Below are positions 10,385-18,710 of a stretch of DNA of 22,763 bases, piece by piece (position 1 is the first letter of the stretch; each line of letters opens with the position of its first letter). The notes under the pieces were generated by a model, which made no database searches, was not told the DNA's origin, and was given only the letters and a program-made list of their open reading frames with translations. The DNA lies in assembly GCF_022376445.1 (NCBI RefSeq), contig NW_025955516.1:1-22763 (forward strand), in the 5' to 3' direction. The translations under genes and the position numbers were made by a program. This DNA comes from Fomitopsis serialis (lineage: Eukaryota > Basidiomycota > Agaricomycetes > Polyporales > Fomitopsidaceae).

Positions 10385-10920
10385 TCCCCCCTCCGCGCGC
10401 GGAGCGGGATCGTGGTGTGCTTGGGCCGGGAAGAGTCATGAGTTGATGCGCTCACGATTTTCATGACGGCTGCGACGCAAATGTGTTACAGTAGATCGGT
10501 CTCTTTATAGTCGCGTGTAGAGTAATGCACCTCTGTATTGCGCTGTTGTACAATCTACTCAATGCAATATTTATTCTCTGGGTTCATGAACGGTTACGTG
10601 TATTTTTCGGACGCTTGTCGGCTTATCCAGTCTGGACAGAGTAAGTTCTGGTACAGTGTCTATGTAGCGCGTCGGCAACTCACGGCATAAGAGGGCAGAA
10701 GATATTCTGATGCACGGTGTGTAGACAATCGGCCCAACGATAGTACTGACATGCGAGGAACAAAGGTGGCATCATATCTGGGTGAGCACGTCCGTGCCAC
10801 CATCAAGAATCTTGTTCATGTATGATCGCACCACGACAGTTGACTGGGATGTGAACTTGGACTTCCTTCCGTGGTGAAAAGAAGTTCAAATTCCGATTTG
10901 TATGGCACTCGTAAACAAGC
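10385..10920. other. convergent 3' intergenic region, nothing recognised
   Basis: Two genes converge here (MFS on +, F-box/LRR-like on -). A GC-rich self-complementary stretch, CCGCGCGCGG, lies just after the MFS stop, and an AT-richer stretch around 10480-10600 could carry polyadenylation signals. No open frame here resembles a gene. Confidence 0.45.
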
Positions 10921-12432
10921 TTAAGGGCCAAGCGGCGCAACATCACCATACCCGCCTCTCCACCCATCCCAGCAAACAATAGACACATGCTCATTCAACC
11001 ACTCCCGATCTTCCGGTGCGAGCTCGCCGCAATCGCGCACATAGAGGTTGCTCACCGCTACTATGCCGGGGTGCTCAGCATCCCAATCCAAAGCGTGCGC
11101 CGCCGCACTCGCCGCATGCCAACGTGCCTCCACGAAGGCCCGGAGATCTGTGCTGCGGAACTTCGTGCATTCAGTGATTATGAAATGCTCGACCTCGGCG
11201 CACAGCCATTCAGCTGTGCCATCTGCCCTCGTTCGCATTGGCACCGCGAGGCGGCGCAACACCGCCGGGAGGAGGCCGTCACAACGCACGATCTCTGCTT
11301 GACAGCAAGCGACGCTGCTAGTATCCAGGCCAGTCGTCAGGTAGTATAGAAGCGCCCCCGGGCTAGCAATGTCAGTCAAGGTAACACTGAAAGCCTCTGG
11401 TAGTTCCGGGGGGCTGGGAGGGCGGGTTGGCAACGTGCACCGCGTATAGCACAGGTATCCGAGTGTCGGGCCATCGAGGAGCGAGCCGAATTCCGCGATG
11501 ACATCAGCGGACATGTTGACGAAGCTCATCGGGGTGCGCCATCGGAAACCATCAGGGAGCACGGTAGAGAGTAGCCCTTCGCTGTCGTCACTGTAGCAGT
11601 CCAGGCTGAGCCCGTCGAGTTCGACCTCGCGCAAGTTGTGTGTGCGCACAAGGCACGCCAAGAGCTCATGGAGCGGGAAGGGTACATTGCGCTCGTCGTA
11701 GCTGGTGATCGTGAGCGAGAGGAGCTCAGGCGGCATTGGTGACTGTTCGTAGTTCTGCACGTACGCATGGCGAAAGTGAACGCCGCAGATCGAAAGATCC
11801 CGTAGCTTCGGAGTGTAGAACTCGTACACCGCGGGTGAGTCGATGTCGGGACTGGTGATTAAGTTGTCCAGCAAGAAATCGAGGTTGAGCCTGATCAAGT
11901 TGTCCGCATACCCGACGAGGTCTACGCGTGGACAAGGGAGCGACCTCGAGTGAAGGACCTTCATGCCTAGGACCCTCCACCGACCCATATGAGGCAACAG
12001 CAGCGCCATGATGGCGTCCACCTGAGCCTTCTCCGTCGCATCGTCCAGAGTCAGATCAAACCTCCGCACGATGTGGATGTCCAAGAGTCGGCCCCTTGAC
12101 CATTCGAGGTACTCGCGAATCCTCGAAGGTGGAGTAGGGTTCCTGCCAATCCAAATAACGATGTGCGTCCAGAACATGGATATGCTCGACATGGCATCCC
12201 GCCAAAGCGGACTGACAGAGGCGAGGCATTCAGGGAAGGGGTGCTCACAGCTGGTAGTGTCGTGCGAAGACCACGGATTCAGACGGAGAGTGTTTGTCCG
12301 GTCAAGGTAGCCTGGGCGCTGAGCCGTGTGGGCAACATCACGGAAGATGCCAACGAGGACATCGGCCGGAAGGTCCTTGGCAGTGGTATTGGGCTCGTGA
12401 ACGTTATCATTGGCCTGGTCTTTGCTATCCAT
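10921..12432 (-). CDS. F-box/LRR-like protein (paralogue A)
   Basis: A single exon of 503 residues. The first F-box helix is visible as 'LPADVLVGIF' (21-30). The second half of the F-box follows after a ~35-residue insert as 'CLASVSPLWRDAM', then 'FWTHIVIWIG' (to ~96), an arrangement common in basidiomycete F-box-like proteins. The rest is irregular leucine-rich segments ('LIRLNLDFLLDNL', 'LLSLTITSYD', 'LREVELDGLSLD') ending in 'ELAPEDREWLNEHV' and 'WDGWRGG'. By family knowledge the F-box binds Skp1 in an SCF ubiquitin ligase and the C-terminal part selects a target; the target is unknown. It lies in tandem with paralogue B (13051-14556), same strand and similar length. A TATA-like element lies 60 bp upstream and a shared bipartite element about 305 bp upstream. 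Confidence 0.88.
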   Translation of the reverse strand: MDSKDQANDNVHEPNTTAKDLPADVLVGIFRDVAHTAQRPGYLDRTNTLRLNPWSSHDTTSCEHPFPECLASVSPLWRDAMSSISMFWTHIVIWIGRNPTPPSRIREYLEWSRGRLLDIHIVRRFDLTLDDATEKAQVDAIMALLLPHMGRWRVLGMKVLHSRSLPCPRVDLVGYADNLIRLNLDFLLDNLITSPDIDSPAVYEFYTPKLRDLSICGVHFRHAYVQNYEQSPMPPELLSLTITSYDERNVPFPLHELLACLVRTHNLREVELDGLSLDCYSDDSEGLLSTVLPDGFRWRTPMSFVNMSADVIAEFGSLLDGPTLGYLCYTRCTLPTRPPSPPELPEAFSVTLTDIASPGALLYYLTTGLDTSSVACCQAEIVRCDGLLPAVLRRLAVPMRTRADGTAEWLCAEVEHFIITECTKFRSTDLRAFVEARWHAASAAAHALDWDAEHPGIVAVSNLYVRDCGELAPEDREWLNEHVSIVCWDGWRGGYGDVAPLGP

Positions 12433-12490
12433 GGCACCACCTAGCCTGCGCTACGTGAGCAAGCGCATCGTGTCAATGCGAGAGTAGAGA

Positions 12491-12498
12491 TATATATA
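12491..12498 (-). promoter_or_regulatory. TATA element of F-box/LRR-like paralogue A
   Basis: TATATATA lies about 60 bp upstream of the ATG at 12432 and reads as CTTATATATATC on the minus strand. Confidence 0.45.
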
Positions 12499-13050
12499 AG
12501 TAGTGCTACGCTTGCTCACCACACGAGTTGCCTCAATCAAGCTTCAGCAACAAAGACGGGCCTTGAAGTCAGATCTGATCGCTTGGCTGCGGCCAGTGAT
12601 ACTGTCCGTAAGTGAGTGTGTGCGCACTTGCTGCGAGAAGTGACGACGTGTGGCTAGCCTGTTGGTGGTTGGAGTTTGGTTGGCAGACTTGAGATGTGCG
12701 CACTGTGCACGCGCCCGAGAGACCGCGGGAAGAACGCCACAGACGCGTTATACACGTGACGAACGCGACCGCGCTCAACTTGAGTTTCGACTTGGAGAGC
12801 TTCAAGTTGCAAGCTTTCAAAATTTCAAGAGTCAAGCCAGTCCCAAGCAAATATGTTTGATTTACAGCTATCAGCGCGTAACACGCATGCATATTCTAAA
12901 GACGAGCGTGCGTGCTTAGGGAACAAAGATATACGAAACCACGAACGCCGTGACTACACCGCCCTACTGGGCTATACATAGCCATACAAGCAGCACTGTA
13001 CGCGAACCGGACACCGAGACATTGTAATCTAGCATACACCATCAAGATAA
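12499..13050. other. spacer between the two F-box/LRR-like paralogues; no gene
   Basis: This holds the distal promoter of paralogue A (including the element at 12737-12760), a run of CTTCAAG/TTGAAG-like steps around 12790-12835, and the 3' flank of paralogue B. The open stretches present are short and overlap in both strands. Nothing in them looks coding. Confidence 0.5.
12737..12760 (-). promoter_or_regulatory. Bipartite MluI-box / E-box element, copy A
   Basis: The + strand reads CCACAGACGCGT, four bases (TATA), then CACGTGAC. The same two half-elements with a different 4-base spacer occur at 14888-14911. Both lie about 0.3 kb upstream of an F-box/LRR-like paralogue (305 bp here). ACGCGT is the core of the MluI cell-cycle box bound by MBF-type factors, and CACGTG is the bHLH E-box. 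Function is inferred; the match of sequence, spacing and position is seen directly. Confidence 0.4.
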
Positions 13051-14556
13051 TCATGGCCACTCCGTACCTCCCCTCCAATCGTCCCACTGCACGCGCTCCA
13101 CGTTCTTGTCGAACCACTCCTTGTCGTCCGGAGCCAGCTCCCCGCAATCGTGCACATAGAGCTCCGTGACCGACCTCAACACAAAGTCGGCCCCGTCGTC
13201 TTCCATCGCAAACTCCGTCTCCTCATGTGCTTTCAAGCGCGCCTCGAGCATGTCGCGTAAATCCTTGCTGCTGAACTGCTTGCAGGAATTGATATGGAGC
13301 TCCCTTAGGTGTGGACACGGCCAATCCACCCCGCCATGCTCTGTAGCCGTTGGCGTCGTGAGCGCATGGAGCACCTCGGACTGGAGGCCGTCAGAGCGGC
13401 TGATCAATACCTCGCGGTAGGAGCCACCCGACGCTTCGCCGGCTAGGAGATTCACGAGCACCATAGGGCTTGCGATATCGACAAAGGAGACGCGGAAGGC
13501 ATCGCACACACACCAGAGCGGAAATGTATTGCGGATGGGCATCGAGCAGCATGTGTAAGAGGCCGAATCGGCCAAGACGTACTGTAGGAGGCGATTGAGC
13601 TCCGCAATGACATCGCCAGACATGTCAGTGAAGTCCAAGTTAAAGCCGAAGTTGTAGTTCCAAGGTGGCTGACGTGGAGAGGACGTGCCAGTGTCAGAGA
13701 TGTCGAGCCGAAGGTTTTTGAGATGGAGTCTGAACAAGTTCTTGCAGGTAATGAGAGCCGTTACGAAATCGAAAACAGAGAAAGGTATATTCTGCGAGTC
13801 GTAATCGGTGAGAGTGAGGTAACGGAGCTTGGGCGGCAAGGGAGCCTGAGGGTAGGGTACCACATACGATTCCCGGAAGTGGACGCCACCCATGGAGAGC
13901 TCTTCGAGTACGGGCATGTCGAGTCGACCTGTGGGAGACGTCGCTCCCATAGCATGTGCGATCGCGTCGTCAAAAACGAAGTCGAGATTGAGTTGAACCA
14001 GGTTTTCTGCGTGACCGACGAGGTCGGCATGCGGGAGCGGAAGGGAACTAGAGTGAAGGAGGCTGACGTATAAGACCTTCCACCGGCGGACATGCGGTAG
14101 AAGCACGTCGATGGCAGCCTTCACATAGGCCTTCTCCGTATGATCCTCCGTCGAGGGGTCGTATCTACGCAAGATGTAGATATGGAGGGGGTGGCCTCGG
14201 GACCAGGCGATGTATTCGCGGATCCTCGAGAGCGGAGTAGGGTCCGCGCCAATCCAGATGACGAGCTGTTGCCAGAATATGGAAGCGCCAGACATAGCAT
14301 AACGCCATGGAGGACTGACAGAAGCAAGATGCTCGGCAGAGCACTTTGATAGGTCGGTTACGCGGTCATCCAACGGAGAAAGCGGGACGCGTTGAATGGG
14401 GGTGCAAGGGTACCCTGCTCCCCTTCGTATATATATGGGCAGCTCCTCTTTGAATACATCGCGAAGGATGTTGAGAAGAACATCGGGCGTAAGGTGGTTG
14501 ACTGTCGTACGAGGTTTGCGAGTAATGCAACTGCGCTCGTCAGGTGTGATGTCCAT
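13051..14556 (-). CDS. F-box/LRR-like protein (paralogue B)
   Basis: A single exon of 501 residues. The F-box begins with 'LTPDVLLNILRDV' (22-34) and resumes after a ~40-residue insert with 'HLASVSPPWRYAM' and 'FWQQLVIWIG' (to ~103). LRR-like segments follow ('LVQLNLDFVFDD', 'LRYLTLTDYD', 'LFRLHLKNLRLD', 'LRELHINSC'), then the family's end signature 'ELAPDDKEWFDKNV' and 'WDDWRGG'. The C-terminal third is closer to the partial gene at 1-684 than to paralogue A, for example in 'KAHEETEFA' against 'RAHEETGFA'. It is likely an SCF ubiquitin-ligase adaptor with unknown target. No strong TATA is seen; a minus-strand CCAAT lies about 45 bp before the ATG. A fragment related to residues ~180-225 of this protein is found at 17195-17330. 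Confidence 0.88.
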   Translation of the reverse strand: MDITPDERSCITRKPRTTVNHLTPDVLLNILRDVFKEELPIYIRRGAGYPCTPIQRVPLSPLDDRVTDLSKCSAEHLASVSPPWRYAMSGASIFWQQLVIWIGADPTPLSRIREYIAWSRGHPLHIYILRRYDPSTEDHTEKAYVKAAIDVLLPHVRRWKVLYVSLLHSSSLPLPHADLVGHAENLVQLNLDFVFDDAIAHAMGATSPTGRLDMPVLEELSMGGVHFRESYVVPYPQAPLPPKLRYLTLTDYDSQNIPFSVFDFVTALITCKNLFRLHLKNLRLDISDTGTSSPRQPPWNYNFGFNLDFTDMSGDVIAELNRLLQYVLADSASYTCCSMPIRNTFPLWCVCDAFRVSFVDIASPMVLVNLLAGEASGGSYREVLISRSDGLQSEVLHALTTPTATEHGGVDWPCPHLRELHINSCKQFSSKDLRDMLEARLKAHEETEFAMEDDGADFVLRSVTELYVHDCGELAPDDKEWFDKNVERVQWDDWRGGTEWP

Positions 14557-14672
14557 AGCGTAACTGGATGTGTTTTCCGCCTTATTTGCGGACCGCTATT
14601 GGTCCTTCAAAATCTCTAAAACATGCAGCGAAGCGTTTGTAAGCGGATACATGCGCATATACCCAGGTTTAC

Positions 14673-14695
14673 TCACCAACTCACCAAGTTGTCCA
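14673..14695 (+). repeat. Short direct repeat, copy 1
   Basis: TCACCAACTCACC followed by AAGTTGTCCA. It pairs with 14941-14964, which differs by two substitutions and one inserted base. The two are in the same orientation and about 268 bp apart. Confidence 0.5.
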
Positions 14696-14887
14696 GCACT
14701 GTCGTCGCCGCGAAGCTCCTAGAGGTAGGTAGTACACTGGTAATATGGGGAGACTGAAAGATTCGTAAGCGATATGGACTGCAACATGAGTGAGAGTTGG
14801 ATACAAACCGGAACAATAGTGGGAGAGCTGAGCGTTGAAGCACAGAAGTTGCGCTCGACCGTGACGCTGCACTAAGAATCGAAGCAG

Positions 14888-14911
14888 CCACAGACGCGTC
14901 GCACACGTGAC
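14888..14911 (-). promoter_or_regulatory. Bipartite MluI-box / E-box element, copy B
   Basis: The + strand reads CCACAGACGCGT, four bases (CGCA), then CACGTGAC. It is identical to the element at 12737-12760 except in the 4-base spacer. It lies 332 bp upstream of the paralogue B start. The sequences around the two copies do not align obviously, which favours retention over simple recent duplication. Confidence 0.4.
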
Positions 14912-14940
14912 CAGAGGCTTGCCCTAATAATAGAACTAAT

Positions 14941-14964
14941 TCACCACCTCACCGAAGTTGACCA
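14941..14964 (+). repeat. Short direct repeat, copy 2
   Basis: TCACCACCTCACCG followed by AAGTTGACCA, the partner of 14673-14695. The two copies flank the bipartite element at 14888-14911. Confidence 0.5.
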
Positions 14965-15987
14965 CACCTCTGAATTAAAGGGACCCTTGGTACTCTGCGT
15001 CGACTCTGTGGGGCAGCTGACCATAGCTGTGAGACCATTCACATGATGATTCTGGACGGAACGGGCGACCGAGGCAGTGCCACAGTCGCACCAAAAATGC
15101 GTGAACGTGCGCGCACTCGAAACTGGTGTCCTAACGTTCAAATTGGAAAGGCAGGGACTGCCACATAACAATACAGGGCAGCGCAGCACCTTCTTGAAAA
15201 GCACCACCGCGATGCAGTCACACAAGCGGGGAATAAGAGCCGAAGCGAATAGATCGCCGAGTCATTGACATAGTAGTTCCTTGGTTTACCGAGTCTCTGG
15301 CCAGTCTCATGTGGCCTTTGGTCCGACAGTCCATGACGATGACGACGGTGCGAATTCGCAGATCAGCATCCTCTTTAAGGGAGCCAGGCACTCCGGATCT
15401 ATATGGCGTTCAGAGAATCAATGAGCGACACAATACGACACCGTCATGGTGTGTGATTGAACTTTGTACTTACGTAGAGAAGTCGCATTATCCGCGCTTC
15501 CCCGACACGGTGTTTGATACGGGAGGCTGCGCGCGCCTGCGGGCGAAGCCTGTAGGCCACTATCGATTAGCAGCGTAGATCGTCCGAAAGCCCAACTTTG
15601 TTCCCGTACGTCAGGCCGGCGCCAGGCAATACTACAGTGCCCGCAAGGACACCACCGCAGAGACAAACAGACCGTCTGCTACGATCGCCGTTAACTTTGT
15701 GCATCATTGCAGGTCGTCGACATGCATTAACCGGAGATGAGCTCACGTTCGTCCCGCCACGGTGCATGGGGTACGGCGAGGGTGCGGCAGCGATCACAGA
15801 ACCAGAAGCACATGTGCGGGGAGCCGAAATGAAGCTGAAGACCGTCGCATAACCAAGTCTGGTTGGTTTCCAACATAATCGTACGACACGGGCGTACTGA
15901 GACAGAGTTTGACTGAGAGAAACAGTTCAGGCATCACATGCTCACGAGTCACCTTTCGGCATGGATCCGTACGTATGATAGTACGGA

Positions 15988-16396
15988 GCGAGAGTCACCG
16001 CTTGGAGGCGGACCAATGTGACCGACGAGGTTAGTGCACCCTCGAAGTCTTCCGCACCCTCCGCATGGAGTCCGGAGGTGTTCGTTGACGTGCGCATACA
16101 CGGTACGGGGCAGCAGGTCCGGCTCTGGAGACTTGCTGCGGGGAAGGCAGTTTGGACGCCTTTGACGTGGCAGAAAGCGGTGTCCTCCGTGGCTTCCTGA
16201 CGGTTCGGGCTGCAGCATGTCTGTATTGCCTCCCGCGACGTTCGGTGACTGCCAGAGAGACGCGTCGAGACAGGCGGGCGAAGGAGGAAGATCTAGGAAG
16301 ATACATAGCCGAGAACGCGCAAACAACGCGCCCTGTGAAAACGTACCTGCCAAACCTGGTAGGACACATGACCGGTCTGTGACGCGTCGCGCGCCA
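15988..16396 (-). repeat. 0.4 kb diverged direct duplication, copy 1
   Basis: This segment aligns along its length with 17332-17739 in the same orientation, offset about 1343 bp. Shared landmarks are GCGAGAGTCACCGCT at the left, GGGGCAGCAGG and CTGCGGGGAAGGCA in the middle, and GGACACATGACCGGT plus TGACGCGTCGCGCG at the right. Divergence is substantial, with small indels. Read on the minus strand, both copies keep peptide pieces such as 'QEATE', 'FPA' and 'SVTL.RL.AVTLA', but frames shift. It may be a decayed coding segment; I cannot name the parent. Confidence 0.65.
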
Positions 16397-16896
16397 TGAG
16401 CGCTTCACGCGCAGTCACTGGTCCCGACAAGAAAATATGTTCGAACAAACCAAACGGCTGAGAGGTGAATTCAGCAGAACACGTCCGACAATCATCATTC
16501 CCTCATGATGACACACTGGTCGTGAGAGCCCTAACGAATAAATCCGATCAATATCACACGACTGCCTGTCAGAAGTCTCGCGATTCGTTAGTCTCGCGAT
16601 CATGAACTCACCTACGTACCATCCCCAGCGCGCGTTTACTCGCCATTCGAATACTGAGTCGACTAGTCCCACCCGAAGTCGCAGGGACGCGGTCAGGCTT
16701 GCAGGCGCCACACGATTCTTTGGTTAACAGCCTGCTGCCATCACTGCCTTGTAGTCGTCAACTTCAACCGGAAGTATGCGGAGCCCGCCCGCTCATAGGT
16801 GTCTAGCAGCCGCGGTCGAGCATCGTGTTCCGACAACGCTGTCAGTCTCTGTTCAACAGTCCCATCAGCATCGACTCTGCCCCGACATAGTAGGCC
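16397..16896. other. spacer between duplication copies, nothing recognised
   Basis: No gene-like frame. The open stretches 16415-16711 and 16741-16959 on the minus strand have no family resemblance. Confidence 0.45.
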
Positions 16897-16971
16897 TACT
16901 GTAGCGGAGTATATGGTGCCAGCCGGCGGGCATGACGGATGACGGATGACACCATACACTCCGCTACAGTA
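16897..16971. repeat. 22 bp inverted repeat (stem-loop)
   Basis: The left arm 16897-16918 begins TACTGTAGCGGAG. The right arm 16950-16971 is its reverse complement with a single mismatch in 22. The 31-base loop contains a tandem GACGGAT duplication. Each arm ends in TA at the outside. It could be a remnant of a very small inverted-repeat element or a cruciform-forming site; there is no coding sequence inside. Confidence 0.7.
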
Positions 16972-17194
16972 TACGACACCGAGTCATACTCAGTAGGGAA
17001 TCTGGACGATAGGATGTCAGCCACCGGGAACGTACTCAGTCTACTGACACGACTCGGGGACTCACTCGCGCCTACAGACCTGCTATGAATGCCGGGATAA
17101 CGGCCCGATAAAGCTATCAAATTCCTCTTCTTGCGCCTTGAAGAGCTCTCCACCGGCGGGTCCATGGCCAGAAGTTGTACACGGTGGGCGCATC

Positions 17195-17330
17195 AAGCTT
17201 CGAGTACGGGCATGTCAAGTGGACCTGCACAAGACGTCCCTGTCACAGCATGTGTGATCGCGTTGTCAAAAACGAAGCCGAGACTGAGTTGGACCAGGTT
17301 CTCTGCATGGTCGGCATGCGGGAGCGGGAG
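17195..17330 (-). pseudogene. F-box/LRR-like gene fragment
   Basis: Read on the minus strand, this encodes 'LPLPHADHAENLVQLSLG' and then 'LDMPVLEA'. It matches residues ~180-225 of paralogue B ('LPLPHADLVGHAENLVQL', 'LDMPVLEE'). At DNA level it aligns with 13899-14040 at high identity by eye, with one in-frame 9-base deletion that removes Leu-Val-Gly. No F-box and no C-terminal part lie nearby. The fragment abuts the left end of duplication copy 2, and one open frame runs across the junction (17405 down to 17193). It is a relic, not a gene. Confidence 0.75.
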
Positions 17331-17331
17331 G

Positions 17332-17739
17332 GCGAGAGTCACCGCTGTGAGGCGGAGCAATGTGACAGATCCTAGTGCACTGCTGTCGAAGTCACCGCCC
17401 AGCATGGAGTGGGGGTGTTCGTTGACGTGAGCGTGATACGTACAGGGCAGCAGGCCCGTCAGGAGACTTACTGCGGGGAAGGCAATTTGGAGGCCTTTGG
17501 CGTTGTAGAACTTGATGCCCTCCGTGGCTTCCTGGACACTTCATACTGCAGCATGTCTGCATTGCTTCCTACAGCGTTCGTTGGCTACCAAAGAGACGCA
17601 TCGAGACCAAGCGGGTGAGGGAGAGGAAGACAGTCGAGGACGCGCGAAGTTCAATTCAAGAACGCGCCCAGAGCTGTGAACCAAGGCACCTGCCAAAACC
17701 GGTAGGACACATGACCGGTGCGTGACGCGTCGCGCGACG
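17332..17739 (-). repeat. 0.4 kb diverged direct duplication, copy 2
   Basis: Partner of 15988-16396. On the minus strand this copy keeps the longer readable peptide, 'EATEGIKFYNAKGLQIAFPA', followed by a stretch open down to the F-box/LRR fragment at 17195-17330. This suggests the duplicated unit may derive from an upstream part of a related gene. Its right end lies about 85 bp before the TATA element of the CFEM gene, so the duplication probably supplies part of that promoter. Confidence 0.65.
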
Positions 17740-17825
17740 CGCGCCGCCCCACGCACACGTCCAATTCAACAGAATCCAACGGCCCAGGGCACTGGTAGCT
17801 CCCCGCGCTGGTCATCTTCCCCGTC

Positions 17826-17834
17826 TATATAAAA
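17826..17834 (+). promoter_or_regulatory. TATA element of the CFEM gene
   Basis: TATATAAAA lies about 115 bp upstream of the ATG at 17946. It is the strongest TATA match in the window. Confidence 0.55.
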
Positions 17835-17945
17835 CGCCCTAAAATGCAAAATATCGTGTCCCCCTCGTACTTATTCTCTCCTCAACGGTCAGACACGCAC
17901 GCATCCTCCTAGTAACGACTGAACACGACGCATAAACTCGCTACG

Positions 17946-18710
17946 ATGAAGGCCTTCTTTGCTAGTGCGTTCCTTGCGCTCGTCGGTACTGCCGCCGCGC
18001 AGAGCTCGTCTGCCGCCGTGCCCTCCAGCACCGCCGGCATCGACCCATGCATCCTCTCCTGCGTACAGACCGCCGCGACATCCGCCGGGTGCTCCAGCTA
18101 GTACGTGTCTTCCCTATCCCGCGTGCGCACGAAGTGCTAGCTGACCAGACGGCGCGCACAGCACGGACCTCACCTGCATCTGCTCCTCCACCGCCTTCCA
18201 AACCTCCGCCCTGACGTGTCTCACCGCAAACTGCACCACTGCCGACCTTGCCGCAGCCCAGGCCCTCCAGTCCGCTGAGTGCGCCGCAGGTACGTCCCGC
18301 CCCTGACCCGACATCCGCCTCCCGGGCCTCCTGATTCACCCACCACTCGTACCCCCTAACGCTCACCCGTTCTCCCCTGTGCAGTGAGCGCGAGCTCCGC
18401 GGTCGGTTCCTCCACCGGCTCCGCGGCCTCCTCCGCCCTCTCCAGCGCGTCTTCCGTGCTCGCGAGCGTCTCCTCCGCCGTCTCGTCTATCACCGCCTCT
18501 GGCTCCAGCTCTGGCACCGCTTCCGGGTCGACGAGCTCGCATGCGTCGACATCCAGCTCCGGGTCGGCCTCGGGGTCGGCTTCTGGGTCGTCGGGCTCGA
18601 CTACGACAAGCTCGAGCGCGGGCAGCAGGGCCGAGTTCGCGCAGGGCGGGGTGTTCGGCTTGCTGTTCGGCTTAGTCGGTGTTGCGGCTGGCGCGGGTCT
18701 GGTGTTGTAG
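17946..18710 (+). CDS. Secreted GPI-anchored CFEM-domain protein
   Basis: Three exons, 17946-18100, 18162-18289 and 18385-18710, giving 202 residues. The introns are 61 and 95 bp (both GTACGT). A signal peptide covers residues 1 to about 18 ('MKAFFASAFLALVGTAAA'). The CFEM domain has all eight cysteines at 35, 39, 49, 57, 59, 71, 76 and 92, with family-standard spacing including the C-x-C, and Asp54 at the position that binds haem iron in characterised CFEM proteins. A Ser/Gly/Ala/Thr-rich stalk (about 96-178) is likely O-glycosylated. The C-terminus 'GGVFGLLFGLVGVAAGAGL' is a GPI-attachment signal. It probably sits at the plasma membrane or wall and may take part in haem/iron capture, adhesion or host interaction; the specific role is not shown. 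The first intron is required because the frame stops at 18098-18100 without it. Confidence 0.93.

Larger units (their letters stand above)
14603..15987. other. gene-poor stretch, no gene recognised
   Basis: This is the distal promoter of paralogue B followed by about 1 kb without a credible gene. Open stretches of 60-94 codons occur on both strands (for example 14941-15225 on - and 15598-15852 on +). They lack homology, splice structure or consistent composition. Two short repeat pairs are listed separately. The region reads like decayed sequence, in keeping with the relics further right. Confidence 0.45.

Noticed and set aside
14598..14602. CCAAT box for F-box/LRR-like paralogue B
   Set aside because: It lies only about 45 bp from the ATG, closer than such boxes usually act, so it is mentioned in the gene entry but not called.
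15949..16353. 134-codon open frame on - within duplication copy 1
   Set aside because: The equivalent frame in copy 2 is interrupted, and the frame that looks most coding-like differs between copies. I treat both as decayed repeats rather than a gene.
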